From: an uncultured Pelagibacteraceae bacterium
GTDB taxonomy: Bacteria; Pseudomonadota; Alphaproteobacteria; Pelagibacterales; Pelagibacteraceae
Direction: 5' to 3'
DNA: 64,000 nt
Assembly: GCA_902523895.1 (NCBI GenBank)
Contig: CABZAZ010000001.1
Coordinates: forward strand, 62,001-126,000
The notes below the pieces were generated by a model that searched no databases, was not told the origin of the DNA, and saw only the letters and a list, made by a program, of their open reading frames with translations. Below are positions 1 to 8,075 of this stretch, piece by piece. Both the position numbers and the translations under genes were made by a program. How positions within the stretch are numbered: position 1 is the stretch's first letter; every line of letters begins with the position of its first letter.

Positions 1-428
1 CTAAACTAATACTACCTAAGATAAGTGCAAACCTTGAATTAAGAAAATCGCAAATACAAGAAAATATTGAGGCAGCAGAAAAACAGAGAGAAAGTAGTGA
101 AGCCAAGCTTAAAGAGTACGATGATATTATTTCAAAAAGTAAATTAGAAGCTAATAACATTTTTAAAGAAGCTAGAGAAAATGTGCTCAAAGAAATAAAT
201 GCGAAAAAAGAAACTTTAGATAAACAAATTGATGAGGAAATAAAGAAAGTTGAGCAAGAGATAGATTTACTAAGAAAAGGTGCTTCAGAGAAAATTAATA
301 AAATTGCAATCGAAACTACTTCAGAGTTACTATTGAAATTAATCGGTACAGAAGTTAATAATAGTAGCATTTCCGCGATTGTTGATGATTTATCTAAAAG
401 AAACGGGGATAAATATTATGGCAATTGA
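1..428 (+). CDS. atpF': F0F1 ATP synthase subunit b' (5' end outside window)
   Basis: Partial gene. The reading frame is already open at base 3 and gives 141 residues before the TGA stop. The visible part is an almost continuous, charged alpha-helix rich in Glu and Lys, as expected for the cytoplasmic stalk of a b-type subunit; its membrane helix must lie upstream. A second b-type gene follows directly, which is the b'/b pair typical of alphaproteobacteria, so I read this one as b'. The stop overlaps the start of the next gene by 11 bases, implying translational coupling. The internal ATG/GTG codons near 180 are not starts, because the heptad-like helix runs unbroken through them. The b/b' assignment rests on order and composition only. 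Confidence 0.85.
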   Translation, partial: KLILPKISANLELRKSQIQENIEAAEKQRESSEAKLKEYDDIISKSKLEANNIFKEARENVLKEINAKKETLDKQIDEEIKKVEQEIDLLRKGASEKINKIAIETTSELLLKLIGTEVNNSSISAIVDDLSKRNGDKYYGN

Positions 429-915
429 TGCAACATTTTGGGTAGCTGTATCGTTTATTATTTTCTTTGGAGGCTTAATATATCTTAAGGTTCCACAAAA
501 AATAAACGAAATACTAAATAAATTAATTTCAGATATCAAAAATGAGATTGATGAAAGTGAAAAGCTTAGAACAGAAGCTAAAACTTTATTGGATAATGCT
601 CAAAAAAAACTCGATACAGCTCAATCAGTTAGTAAGGAAATATTGGCACAAGCGAAAAATGACAGTGATAATCTTATTATTGAATTAAACGATAAATTTC
701 ATAAATCTTCAGAAATTAAAAAAAATTCAACAGAAAATAAGATTAATCAAATGAAAGACGCGGCAATAAAAGAAATAAAAGATGCTTCAATTAAAGTTGC
801 GGTAGACTCAGTTAAAAAGATAATTACAACATCGGTTGATAAGTCTAAGCTTGATAACTTGTTTCAAAAAAATTTGGATGAAACAAAAGAAGAGTTAAAA
901 AAAATCAACTCATAA
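418..915 (+). CDS. atpF: F0F1 ATP synthase subunit b
   Basis: 165 residues. It forms part of the peripheral stalk that joins the membrane proton channel to the F1 head of ATP synthase. A single hydrophobic helix at about residues 5-23 (around FWVAVSFIIFFGGLIYL) is followed by a long charged amphipathic helix to the C-terminus, the standard b-subunit plan. I start it at the ATG at 418, 11 bases inside the previous gene. The ATG at 379 would only add 13 residues that duplicate coding sequence of the upstream gene in another frame and would put a tail before the membrane anchor. It ends the ATP synthase operon; 40 bases later the carotenoid operon starts on the same strand. Confidence 0.93.
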   Translation: MAIDATFWVAVSFIIFFGGLIYLKVPQKINEILNKLISDIKNEIDESEKLRTEAKTLLDNAQKKLDTAQSVSKEILAQAKNDSDNLIIELNDKFHKSSEIKKNSTENKINQMKDAAIKEIKDASIKVAVDSVKKIITTSVDKSKLDNLFQKNLDETKEELKKINS

Positions 916-955
916 TACTCTTACAATTTTACAAAAAAGACTATAAATTATATAA

Positions 956-2416
956 ATGAATTCCATTGTTATAGGTTCAGGATTTGGAGGAATAGCTGCA
1001 GCTTTACGTCTTAAAGCTAAAGGGCATAAAGTTACTTTAATCGAAAAACATCGAGATCTTGGAGGGAGAGCTAGAGTATTTCAAAAAAATGGCTTCATTT
1101 ACGATGGTGGACCAACGGTAATTACTGCTCCATATTTGATAAATGAATTATTTGAATTATTTCAAAAAAAACCAGAAGATTATATTAAACTCACTCCACT
1201 AAAAGTTTGGTATCAATTCATTTTCGAAGATAAATCAAAATTTAATTACTCTGGGGACGAGCTAGAGATGAAAAAACAAATAAAAGAGATAAATGAAAAA
1301 GATGTTAAGGGTTACGAAAAATTAGTCAATTTTACAAAAAAAATTTTTGATAAAGGTTTCACGGAGCTTGCTGATGTACCCTTTGATAAACCATTTGTAA
1401 TGATGCAACAATTGCCAGCATTACTAAAACTAAAAAGTTATAAATCTGTTTATTCTTTAGTCTCCTCATATATAGAAAATGAAAAATTAAGGAGAATGCT
1501 TAGTATGCACCCATTATTAGTTGGGGGAAATCCTTTTACTACAACTTCAATTTATGGATTAATCTTATACCTTGAAAAAAAATGGGGTATTCATTACTCA
1601 ATGGGTGGAACAGGAAATATAATCAAAGGTTTTGAAAAATTAATGGATGAAGTCGGGATTAAAATAATTAAAGGTCACGAAGTTACCAAAATTATTTCAA
1701 ACAAAAAAAAAATTACCAGTATCCAATTAGATGATCAAACAATAATAGAGTCTAGCAATGTAATTTGTAATGCTGATCCTCCTGCTGTTTACGAGAAAAT
1801 GTTAAATGGGAATACAAGTAATTCATTTCTTTTTAGATGGAAAAAAAACCGAATGGAATATTCAATGGGATTATTTGTCTATTACTTTGGTACCAAAAAA
1901 AAATACAATAACGTTGAACACCATACTATTAAGTTTGGAAACAAATATAAAGAACATCTAGATGACATTTTCAATAACAAAAAATTGAACGACGATATTA
2001 GTTATTATCTTCACAGACCCTCTGCAACCGATAAAACTATGGCTCCCGAAGGTAACGATTGCTTTTATGTTTTAGTCCCAGTGCCAAATAATCAATCAAA
2101 AATTGATTGGTCTGTTGAGGGAGAAAAAATGAAAAATTTGGTTATTGATAAAATGCAAAATGATTTAATGCCAGATCTCAAAAAAAATATTGTAGAAGAT
2201 TTTTATTTAACACCTGATTACTTTGAAAAAGATTTAAATACAAAATATGGTTCAGGTTTTTCAATCCAACCAAAATTTTCTCAATCTGCATATTTTAGAT
2301 TTCACAATAAGTCTGAGATATACAAAGGGCTTTATTTTGTTGGTGCAGGAACCCATCCTGGAGCAGGTGTACCTGGAGTACTTTCGTCAGCAAAGGTATT
2401 AGAAAAGGTTTTATGA
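956..2416 (+). CDS. crtI: Phytoene desaturase
   Basis: 486 residues, normal for CrtI (about 490-510). It introduces double bonds into phytoene to give lycopene, at the membrane, with FAD. The N-terminus carries the dinucleotide-binding motif GSGFGG at residues 7-12, followed by an acidic residue at the end of the second strand (TLIEKH) and GGRARV. The C-terminus has the typical GLYFVGAGTHPGAGVPG segment at about 458-474, which closes the FAD site. The start lies 40 bases after atpF in a short AT-rich gap (TATAAATTATATAA just before the ATG). It is the first gene of crtI-crtB-crtY-blh; its stop and the crtB start overlap as ATGA. The number of desaturation steps cannot be read from sequence; the lycopene cyclase downstream makes four-step activity likely. 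Confidence 0.96.
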   Translation: MNSIVIGSGFGGIAAALRLKAKGHKVTLIEKHRDLGGRARVFQKNGFIYDGGPTVITAPYLINELFELFQKKPEDYIKLTPLKVWYQFIFEDKSKFNYSGDELEMKKQIKEINEKDVKGYEKLVNFTKKIFDKGFTELADVPFDKPFVMMQQLPALLKLKSYKSVYSLVSSYIENEKLRRMLSMHPLLVGGNPFTTTSIYGLILYLEKKWGIHYSMGGTGNIIKGFEKLMDEVGIKIIKGHEVTKIISNKKKITSIQLDDQTIIESSNVICNADPPAVYEKMLNGNTSNSFLFRWKKNRMEYSMGLFVYYFGTKKKYNNVEHHTIKFGNKYKEHLDDIFNNKKLNDDISYYLHRPSATDKTMAPEGNDCFYVLVPVPNNQSKIDWSVEGEKMKNLVIDKMQNDLMPDLKKNIVEDFYLTPDYFEKDLNTKYGSGFSIQPKFSQSAYFRFHNKSEIYKGLYFVGAGTHPGAGVPGVLSSAKVLEKVL

Positions 2417-3267
2417 TGTCTGATAAAAATTACTTATCAGTTTATGCAAAATCTTTTAATTGGGCAGGTTTTTTTTTACCTAAAAAAACATATAAAAAAT
2501 GTTCTGCATTGTATGATTTTTGTAGAGTTGCTGACAATATTGCAGACGATGAAGAAAAATTAGAAGTTAAAGAAATTAAATTCAAACAATTTAAAAAAGA
2601 TTTTGTTCAAAAGAATTTTGATAATCAAATTGTTAAAAATATGTGGGACCTTATTGATGAATTTAAAATTTCAGTAAAAATTATCGAAGATCTATTAGAC
2701 GGTATAAATTCAGATATAAAAGATAAGGTGATATTAAATTCAAAAAAAGACCTTTTAATTTATTCTTACAGAGTGGCTGGGACTGTTGGTTTAATGATGG
2801 CAAAAATTTTAAAAGTTAATAAAAAAAGCTCACTTAAGTCAGCTATTGATCTCGGTATCGCAATGCAACTTACGAATATATCAAGAGATGTGATTGAAGA
2901 CTCAAAAATAAATAGATTTTATATAAATAAAAATTTTGAGGAAATTACATCGACTATAGATCTTGCAGATACCTTTTATAAGAATTCCTTTTATTCTATA
3001 AAAGACATTCCAATAAGTTTTAGATTTTCAATTTTAGTCGCAAGAAGGATCTACCGAAAAATAGGCTATAATATCCTAAATAAAAAAACGTTTGAAAATT
3101 ATAAAAATTCCGGAAAAATTTACGTCTCCAATATTGAAAAGAGTATAGAGACTATTTTTGCAATTTTTGATCTTATAAAGTTATCTCTCTTAAGTATCAA
3201 AGAAGATCAGATTCAACATGATCATTTTTTAATTAATGAGGAAATAAATCTAGATGAAAGATTTTGA
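2413..3267 (+). CDS. crtB: Phytoene synthase
   Basis: 284 residues. It joins two geranylgeranyl diphosphates head to head into phytoene, the first committed step to carotenoids. The two Asp-rich Mg-diphosphate motifs are present: DFCRVADNIAD at about 35-45 and NISRDVIED at about 155-163, as in trans-isoprenyl synthases of the squalene/phytoene type. The start at 2413 overlaps the crtI stop (ATGATG; the second ATG at 2416 is an equal candidate). The 3' end overlaps crtY by 14 bases. No geranylgeranyl diphosphate synthase gene lies in this window, so the C20 substrate must come from a gene elsewhere. Confidence 0.96.
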   Translation: MMSDKNYLSVYAKSFNWAGFFLPKKTYKKCSALYDFCRVADNIADDEEKLEVKEIKFKQFKKDFVQKNFDNQIVKNMWDLIDEFKISVKIIEDLLDGINSDIKDKVILNSKKDLLIYSYRVAGTVGLMMAKILKVNKKSSLKSAIDLGIAMQLTNISRDVIEDSKINRFYINKNFEEITSTIDLADTFYKNSFYSIKDIPISFRFSILVARRIYRKIGYNILNKKTFENYKNSGKIYVSNIEKSIETIFAIFDLIKLSLLSIKEDQIQHDHFLINEEINLDERF

Positions 3268-4321
3268 CTATGTCATTATTGGTGGCGGCTGTGCTGGTTT
3301 ATCTTTAGCATATGAATTGGAAATTCATGAAAAGCTTAAAGATAAAACTTTGGCGATCATAGAGCCAAGGGATGAATACAAAAGAGACAAAACTTGGTCT
3401 TTTTGGAAAGTAACATCTCACAACTTTGAGGATTGTGTAAAAAAAAATTGGGAAAATTTTTCAATTAATATTCCAAACAAAACTAACTATCTGGAGTGTA
3501 AAAGTTCTCCATATCAAAGTATTGACAGTGGTTTATTCTATGAAAAAATTAATAATAAGCTAAATAAAAATAAAAATATTTCCTACTTTAAAGATATCAG
3601 TGAAATTAGTTTAAAAAATTCTTTTATTTTTAATAGCGTACCATTTATTAAAAAAGATTATCGAAATCTTTGGCAACACTTTTGTGGAGTGGAAATCGAA
3701 ACTAAAAATAATTTTTTTGATGATGAAATTTTTAACCTTATGGATTTTGATTGTGATCAAAGAGAAAGTGTTCATTTTTTTTATACCTTACCCTACTCAA
3801 AAAATACTGCTTTAGTTGAAACCACTTGGTTGTCTAAAATTAATGACAATTCTCAAAAAGATTATGACAAACAGATAAAAGATTACATTGAAAATCATCT
3901 AAATTTGAAAGATTACAAGATAATTTATAAAGAGGAAGGGGCGATACCTTTATTTTACCCAATCGATAAAAATGAAAAAAATAAAATTAATATTGGAACT
4001 GCTGGTGGTATGACTAGATTAAGCACAGGTTATACTTTTCTTAATATTCAAGAACATAGTAAATATATTAGAGAAAATATTGAAAATATTGCTAATGTTA
4101 AAAAATATAAGATAAGCACCAAATATCAATTTTTAGATGAAATATTTTTAAGAGTTCTTGAAAAACATCCAGAAAAAATGTCCAATATATTCTTTAAAAT
4201 GTTTAAGGCTTCTCCAAAGACTGTTATAAAATTTTTGTCCAATAAAAGCAATTTTTTCGAGGATTTGTCTATTATTTTAAGAATGCCTAAATTGACTTTT
4301 ATTAAAGCATTATTTTATTAG
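3254..4321 (+). CDS. crtY: Lycopene beta-cyclase (CrtY type)
   Basis: 355 residues, slightly shorter than the usual 380 or so. It closes the ionone rings at both ends of lycopene to give beta-carotene. An N-terminal FAD/NAD-binding motif IIGGGCAGLSLA (about 8-19) is followed by the cyclase signature around KTWSFWKV (about 48-55). A Pro-rich loop (EEGAIPLFYP) and a glycine-rich segment (GTAGGMTRLSTGYTF) lie in the second half, as in bacterial CrtY. The start is inside the end of crtB (14-base overlap), so the two genes are probably translationally coupled. Blh follows 12 bases downstream. Position between phytoene synthase and the carotene-cleaving enzyme supports the call independently. Confidence 0.94.
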   Translation: MKDFDYVIIGGGCAGLSLAYELEIHEKLKDKTLAIIEPRDEYKRDKTWSFWKVTSHNFEDCVKKNWENFSINIPNKTNYLECKSSPYQSIDSGLFYEKINNKLNKNKNISYFKDISEISLKNSFIFNSVPFIKKDYRNLWQHFCGVEIETKNNFFDDEIFNLMDFDCDQRESVHFFYTLPYSKNTALVETTWLSKINDNSQKDYDKQIKDYIENHLNLKDYKIIYKEEGAIPLFYPIDKNEKNKINIGTAGGMTRLSTGYTFLNIQEHSKYIRENIENIANVKKYKISTKYQFLDEIFLRVLEKHPEKMSNIFFKMFKASPKTVIKFLSNKSNFFEDLSIILRMPKLTFIKALFY

Positions 4322-4333
4322 TAGAATTTTAAA

Positions 4334-5269
4334 ATGAATAACAGATCAAAAAAAATAAATTTCAATCATTCTTTCATTTTTTTTTTAGTTTGTAATATTT
4401 TTTCATTGATAGCTTTTAAGTTTAAAACTTTTGCAATTTCACCATTTATTTGTTTGTTATTAATTTTAAGTATCGGTATATCTCATGGATCACTTGACAA
4501 TTTAAAAGGAAGAAAACTTTTTCAAATCTTTAAAGTTAAAAAATTTTATATTTTTTACTTGGCATATATTTTAATAGCCATCATAGTTATAATTTTATGG
4601 ATACTTATACCATATGTTTCTTTAATCATTTTTTTAATGGTTGCCTCATATCATTTTGGAAAAGAAGACACTCAATTTTTAATAGTTGAAAACTCTTATT
4701 ACAATCAATTTTTATTTTTGTTAAAAGGTTCTTTAATTGTTTTTGCACCAATGTATTTCCATTTCGAAGAGACAATATCAATATTCAAATTGCTGTTTAT
4801 TGAAAATGAAAATTTCTATAATTTTTTAGATTTAATAGAGTCAAAAAAGATATTGTTATATTGTATTATTCTATCAACTTTAGCAAATATTCTACTATTT
4901 ACAAAAAATTTTGAGCTAAAGAAATTCACAATATTTTTAGATTATTTTTCAATTATAATAATAAATTATTATTTTTCTCCATTAGTAGCTTTTACAATTT
5001 ATTTCTGCTTTTTACACTCTGTAAGACATAGTATCTCATTAGTGTCTGAATTAGACAGAGATGACCTCGGTAATGGATTTAAAATCTTTATAAAAAAGGC
5101 TTTACCACTAACAATTATTACAGCTATTTTTTGTGCAATTGGTCTTTATTTACTAAATAATACTTACAATTTCGAAAGTTCAATTCTTAAAATTATATTT
5201 ATAGGTTTGGCGTCTTTGACCTTTCCACATATATTGCTTGAGTATTTGATTGAAAAAAATGAAAAATAA
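4334..5269 (+). CDS. blh: Beta-carotene 15,15'-dioxygenase, Brp/Blh family
   Basis: 311 residues of mostly hydrophobic, multi-pass membrane protein. It cleaves beta-carotene centrally to two retinals, the chromophore of proteorhodopsin. The four His positions expected as iron ligands in this family are visible: H51 in GISHGSLDN, H107 in SYHFGKEDT, H228/H232 in FLHSVRHS and H299 in FPHILLEY. It is the last gene of the crt cluster and overlaps the following ispH. No opsin gene is in the window, so retinal use by a rhodopsin is inferred from what Blh does elsewhere in marine bacteria. The gene is very AT-rich, like its neighbours, with no sign of foreign composition. Confidence 0.94.
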   Translation: MNNRSKKINFNHSFIFFLVCNIFSLIAFKFKTFAISPFICLLLILSIGISHGSLDNLKGRKLFQIFKVKKFYIFYLAYILIAIIVIILWILIPYVSLIIFLMVASYHFGKEDTQFLIVENSYYNQFLFLLKGSLIVFAPMYFHFEETISIFKLLFIENENFYNFLDLIESKKILLYCIILSTLANILLFTKNFELKKFTIFLDYFSIIIINYYFSPLVAFTIYFCFLHSVRHSISLVSELDRDDLGNGFKIFIKKALPLTIITAIFCAIGLYLLNNTYNFESSILKIIFIGLASLTFPHILLEYLIEKNEK

Positions 5270-6203
5270 ACATTTGAAAATATTACTTTCTGCACCAAGA
5301 GGTTTTTGTGCGGGTGTTGAGAGAGCTATAGAAATTGTAGAAAAATCAATCAAAAAATTTGGTGCTCCAGTATATGTTCGCCATGAAATTGTGCATAATA
5401 AATATGTTGTAGACGATTTAAAAAATAAGGGTGCCATCTTTGTTGAGGAGCTTGAGGAGATAGAAGATAGATCAAGGCCGGTTATTTTTTCTGCACATGG
5501 CGTTCCAAAAAAAATACCGAAAGATGCTAAAAACTATAACATGACTTATATAGATGCTACATGTCCATTGGTGTCAAAAGTGCATAGAGCAGCTGAAAAT
5601 TTACATAAAGCCGGGTATCATTTAATTTTGATAGGACATCAAAATCACCCTGAAGTAATTGGTACCATGGGTCAATTACCAGAAGGATCAATTGATCTTG
5701 TTCAAAATGAGGATGAGGCTAAAAAATATAAACCTCAAAACAACAAAAAAATTTCTTATGTAACCCAAACAACGCTATCTGTAGATGATACAAAAGATAT
5801 AATTCAAATCTTAAAAGAAAGATTTCCTAATATAAAAGAACCCATGAAAGAAGATATTTGTTACGCCACAACAAATAGACAATTGGCTGTAAAAAATATT
5901 GCAAAAAAATGTGATTTATTTTTTGTAATTGGTAGTAGAAATTCGTCTAATTCTGTTAGATTAGTAGAAGTTGCAAAAAAATCTGGCTGCTCTAACTCGC
6001 TATTAATTCATTCACAGAGTGAAATACCATTCGATTTAATTAAAAATTCTCATACAATTGGAATTTCTTCTGGAGCTTCTGCACCTGAAATTTTAGTCGA
6101 TAACTTTATAAATGAGTTAAAAAATAAATTTATAGTAAGTATAGACGAAATAGAAATAATTAAAGAAAACGTTGTTTTCAAAGCACCGAAAAATTTAAAC
6201 TAA
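5259..6203 (+). CDS. ispH: 4-hydroxy-3-methylbut-2-enyl diphosphate reductase
   Basis: 314 residues from the ATG at 5259; a TTG at 5250 would add three. It is the last enzyme of the MEP pathway, a [4Fe-4S] reductase making IPP and DMAPP. The cluster cysteines are C17 (RGFCAGV), C102 (DATCPLV) and C201 (EDICYATTN); the substrate-site region HPEVIG (about 130-135) and the SSNSVRL segment are also present. The start overlaps the blh stop, so ispH is read as the distal gene of the retinal operon. That is coherent, because its products feed crtB through the missing crtE. It is equally the first gene of the ispH-thrB-rnhA order common in alphaproteobacteria. Confidence 0.97.
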   Translation: MKNKHLKILLSAPRGFCAGVERAIEIVEKSIKKFGAPVYVRHEIVHNKYVVDDLKNKGAIFVEELEEIEDRSRPVIFSAHGVPKKIPKDAKNYNMTYIDATCPLVSKVHRAAENLHKAGYHLILIGHQNHPEVIGTMGQLPEGSIDLVQNEDEAKKYKPQNNKKISYVTQTTLSVDDTKDIIQILKERFPNIKEPMKEDICYATTNRQLAVKNIAKKCDLFFVIGSRNSSNSVRLVEVAKKSGCSNSLLIHSQSEIPFDLIKNSHTIGISSGASAPEILVDNFINELKNKFIVSIDEIEIIKENVVFKAPKNLN

Positions 6204-6204
6204 A

Positions 6205-7170
6205 ATGGCTGTTTACACGAAAATTAGTAAAAAAGATATTTCTTATATTAATAGAAAATTTGATATAGAAAAAATTTTAGAATTTAAAGGTATAAAACAA
6301 GGAATTGAAAATACAAACTATTTACTAAAATCAAAGAATAAAAAATTTATACTAACAATTTTCGAAAAAAGAGTATCAAAAAAAGAATTGCCTTTTTTTA
6401 TGAGTTTGATGGATAAATTGAATAAATCAAAAATAAATTGCCCGAAACCACAAACAAAAAAAGGTGGTGGGTATTTAATTAATTTAAAAAATAAAGCTGC
6501 ATGCATAGTTTCTTTTCTTAGTGGAAAAGATAAAAAATCACTTAATTTTAAAAACTGTTATGACATTGGCAAAATGATTGCTGAAATGCACCAATCTACA
6601 AAAAAAATGAATCTTACTAGAAAAAACTCTATGGGTGTTAGAAATCTAAATCCATTACTAAAAAGTATAAAATTTAAGTCAAAAAAATTTACTAATGTAG
6701 AAAAATTTTTAAAAAATAATTTTAAAGATATTAAAACGAAATGGCCTAAAAATTTACCGAACGGGGTAATTCATGGAGATTTATTTATCGATAATATCTT
6801 TTTTAAAAATAATAGATTATCAGGGGTAATCGATTTTTATTTTGCAGCTAATGACTATTTTATGTATGAGATCGCAATTTGTGTGAATGCAATATGTTTT
6901 GATAAAAAAAAATCAAAGTTTGTGTTGAACAAAAAGAAAGTTAAAAATTTAATAAAAGGTTATGAAAAAATTAGGAAAATCTCAGTTAAAGAAAGGAAAT
7001 CATTAAATATTTTATGTCGTGGTGCTGCAATTAGATATTTTATGACTAGACTTTATGACTATTCAAATACTCCTAAGACAGCATTAATTAAAATAAAAGA
7101 TCCAAGAGAATATTATCAAAAGCTTATAATACACAATAATTTAAGAACTTATAAAGATTATTTGAATTAA
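6205..7170 (+). CDS. thrB: Homoserine kinase (aminoglycoside phosphotransferase-like fold)
   Basis: 321 residues. It phosphorylates homoserine, the step before threonine synthase. This is not the GHMP-type kinase of E. coli but the APH-fold type found in many alphaproteobacteria: the catalytic loop is VIHGDLFIDNIFF (H190, D192, N197) and the metal-binding Asp is D210 in GVIDFYFA. The N-terminal GIENTNYLL strand is also characteristic. It starts one base after ispH ends and overlaps rnhA by one base. APH-fold kinases include choline and fructosamine kinases; the ispH-thrB-rnhA context decides for homoserine. The partner gene thrC lies only 1 kb away but is broken (see 8072-9351). Confidence 0.88.
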   Translation: MAVYTKISKKDISYINRKFDIEKILEFKGIKQGIENTNYLLKSKNKKFILTIFEKRVSKKELPFFMSLMDKLNKSKINCPKPQTKKGGGYLINLKNKAACIVSFLSGKDKKSLNFKNCYDIGKMIAEMHQSTKKMNLTRKNSMGVRNLNPLLKSIKFKSKKFTNVEKFLKNNFKDIKTKWPKNLPNGVIHGDLFIDNIFFKNNRLSGVIDFYFAANDYFMYEIAICVNAICFDKKKSKFVLNKKKVKNLIKGYEKIRKISVKERKSLNILCRGAAIRYFMTRLYDYSNTPKTALIKIKDPREYYQKLIIHNNLRTYKDYLN

Positions 7171-7592
7171 TGATTAAAATATACACTGATGGTTCATGTA
7201 TTGGCAATCCGGGTCAAGGTGGCTGGGCAGCAATAATATTAAATGAGGGGGAAAAAACTGAAATAAAAGGAAGTAAAAAAGATACTACAAATAATCAAAT
7301 GGAATTATTAGCGCCTATAGAGGCGCTTAAAAAGATTCCAAAAGGAAGCAAAGTTGAAATTTTCACTGACTCTAAATATGTAAAGTCTGGAATAACAGAG
7401 TGGATACACAATTGGAAAAAAAATGGATGGAAAACTTCAAATAAAAAAGAGGTGAGTAATAAAGAACTTTGGACAGAATTGGACCAACTAAATAGTGAAT
7501 TTGAAATAAGTTGGAACTGGGTAAAAGCGCATTCAACAGATAAATTAAATAACGAAGTGGATTTACTTGCTAGAGATGCTGCAAATTTATAG
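7170..7592 (+). CDS. rnhA: Ribonuclease HI
   Basis: 140 residues, close to the usual 150. It cuts RNA in RNA-DNA hybrids (Okazaki primers, R-loops) in the cytoplasm. All catalytic residues are present: D7 in TDGSC, E45 in NQMELLA, D67 in FTDSKYV and D131 in NNEVDLLA, with the assisting H121 in KAHSTD. The Trp-rich handle region (WIHNWKKNGWKTS) is intact. The start overlaps the thrB stop by one base. The 3' end overlaps the convergent peroxiredoxin gene by six bases, leaving no room for a terminator. Confidence 0.97.
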   Translation: MIKIYTDGSCIGNPGQGGWAAIILNEGEKTEIKGSKKDTTNNQMELLAPIEALKKIPKGSKVEIFTDSKYVKSGITEWIHNWKKNGWKTSNKKEVSNKELWTELDQLNSEFEISWNWVKAHSTDKLNNEVDLLARDAANL

Positions 7593-8075
7593 TAGATTGT
7601 TCAATAAGTTTTCTGCAGAAGTTAAGCCGCATTCTTTAGTCTCTTCTTCTTCATGAATTTTAATAACTGTAAAATTTTCAATAACCATCAAATAACGATT
7701 TGATCTAATTCCCATTCCTTTTGCATTTCTATCAACTTCCGCACCGATTGCTTTCGTAAATACTAAATATGGGTCAGATAACATTTTAATTTTATCTCCA
7801 GTATTATTAATCTCTCCCCAGCCATTCATTACATAAGGGTCATTGACTGATAAACAAAATATATTTTCTATTCCTTTTGCTTTGATTTTATCTGCATTTG
7901 TTACAAAACCTGGTAAGTGAAGTTTGGAGCAAGTCGATGTAAATGCTCCAGGTAATCCAAACAAAACAATTTTTCCATTACCTATGATTTCTCTTAAGTT
8001 ATTTTTTTGAGGCTCTCCATCAATAAGTTGAAAAATCTCTGTATCTGGAAGTTGATCTTTTATTTTAATTTTCAT
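7587..8075 (-). CDS. Peroxiredoxin, Prx5 type
   Basis: 162 residues. A thiol peroxidase that reduces hydrogen and alkyl peroxides. The peroxidatic site PGAFTSTC matches PxxxTxxC, with C49 as the peroxidatic cysteine; it is preceded by the strand KIVLFGL and followed by HLPGFV, as in the Prx5/AhpE branch. A second cysteine near the C-terminus (about C149, KECGLTS) could resolve the sulfenic acid, but I cannot show that. The start overlaps the end of thrC by four bases, so it is read as the last gene of the cytochrome oxidase-thrC transcript. Reductant (glutaredoxin or thioredoxin) is unknown. Confidence 0.92.
   Translation of the reverse strand: MKIKIKDQLPDTEIFQLIDGEPQKNNLREIIGNGKIVLFGLPGAFTSTCSKLHLPGFVTNADKIKAKGIENIFCLSVNDPYVMNGWGEINNTGDKIKMLSDPYLVFTKAIGAEVDRNAKGMGIRSNRYLMVIENFTVIKIHEEEETKECGLTSAENLLNNLL

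Noticed and set aside
379-417. Upstream start for ATP synthase subunit b
   Set aside because: Would add 13 residues before the membrane helix, all overlapping the b' gene; ATG 418 gives the standard protein.
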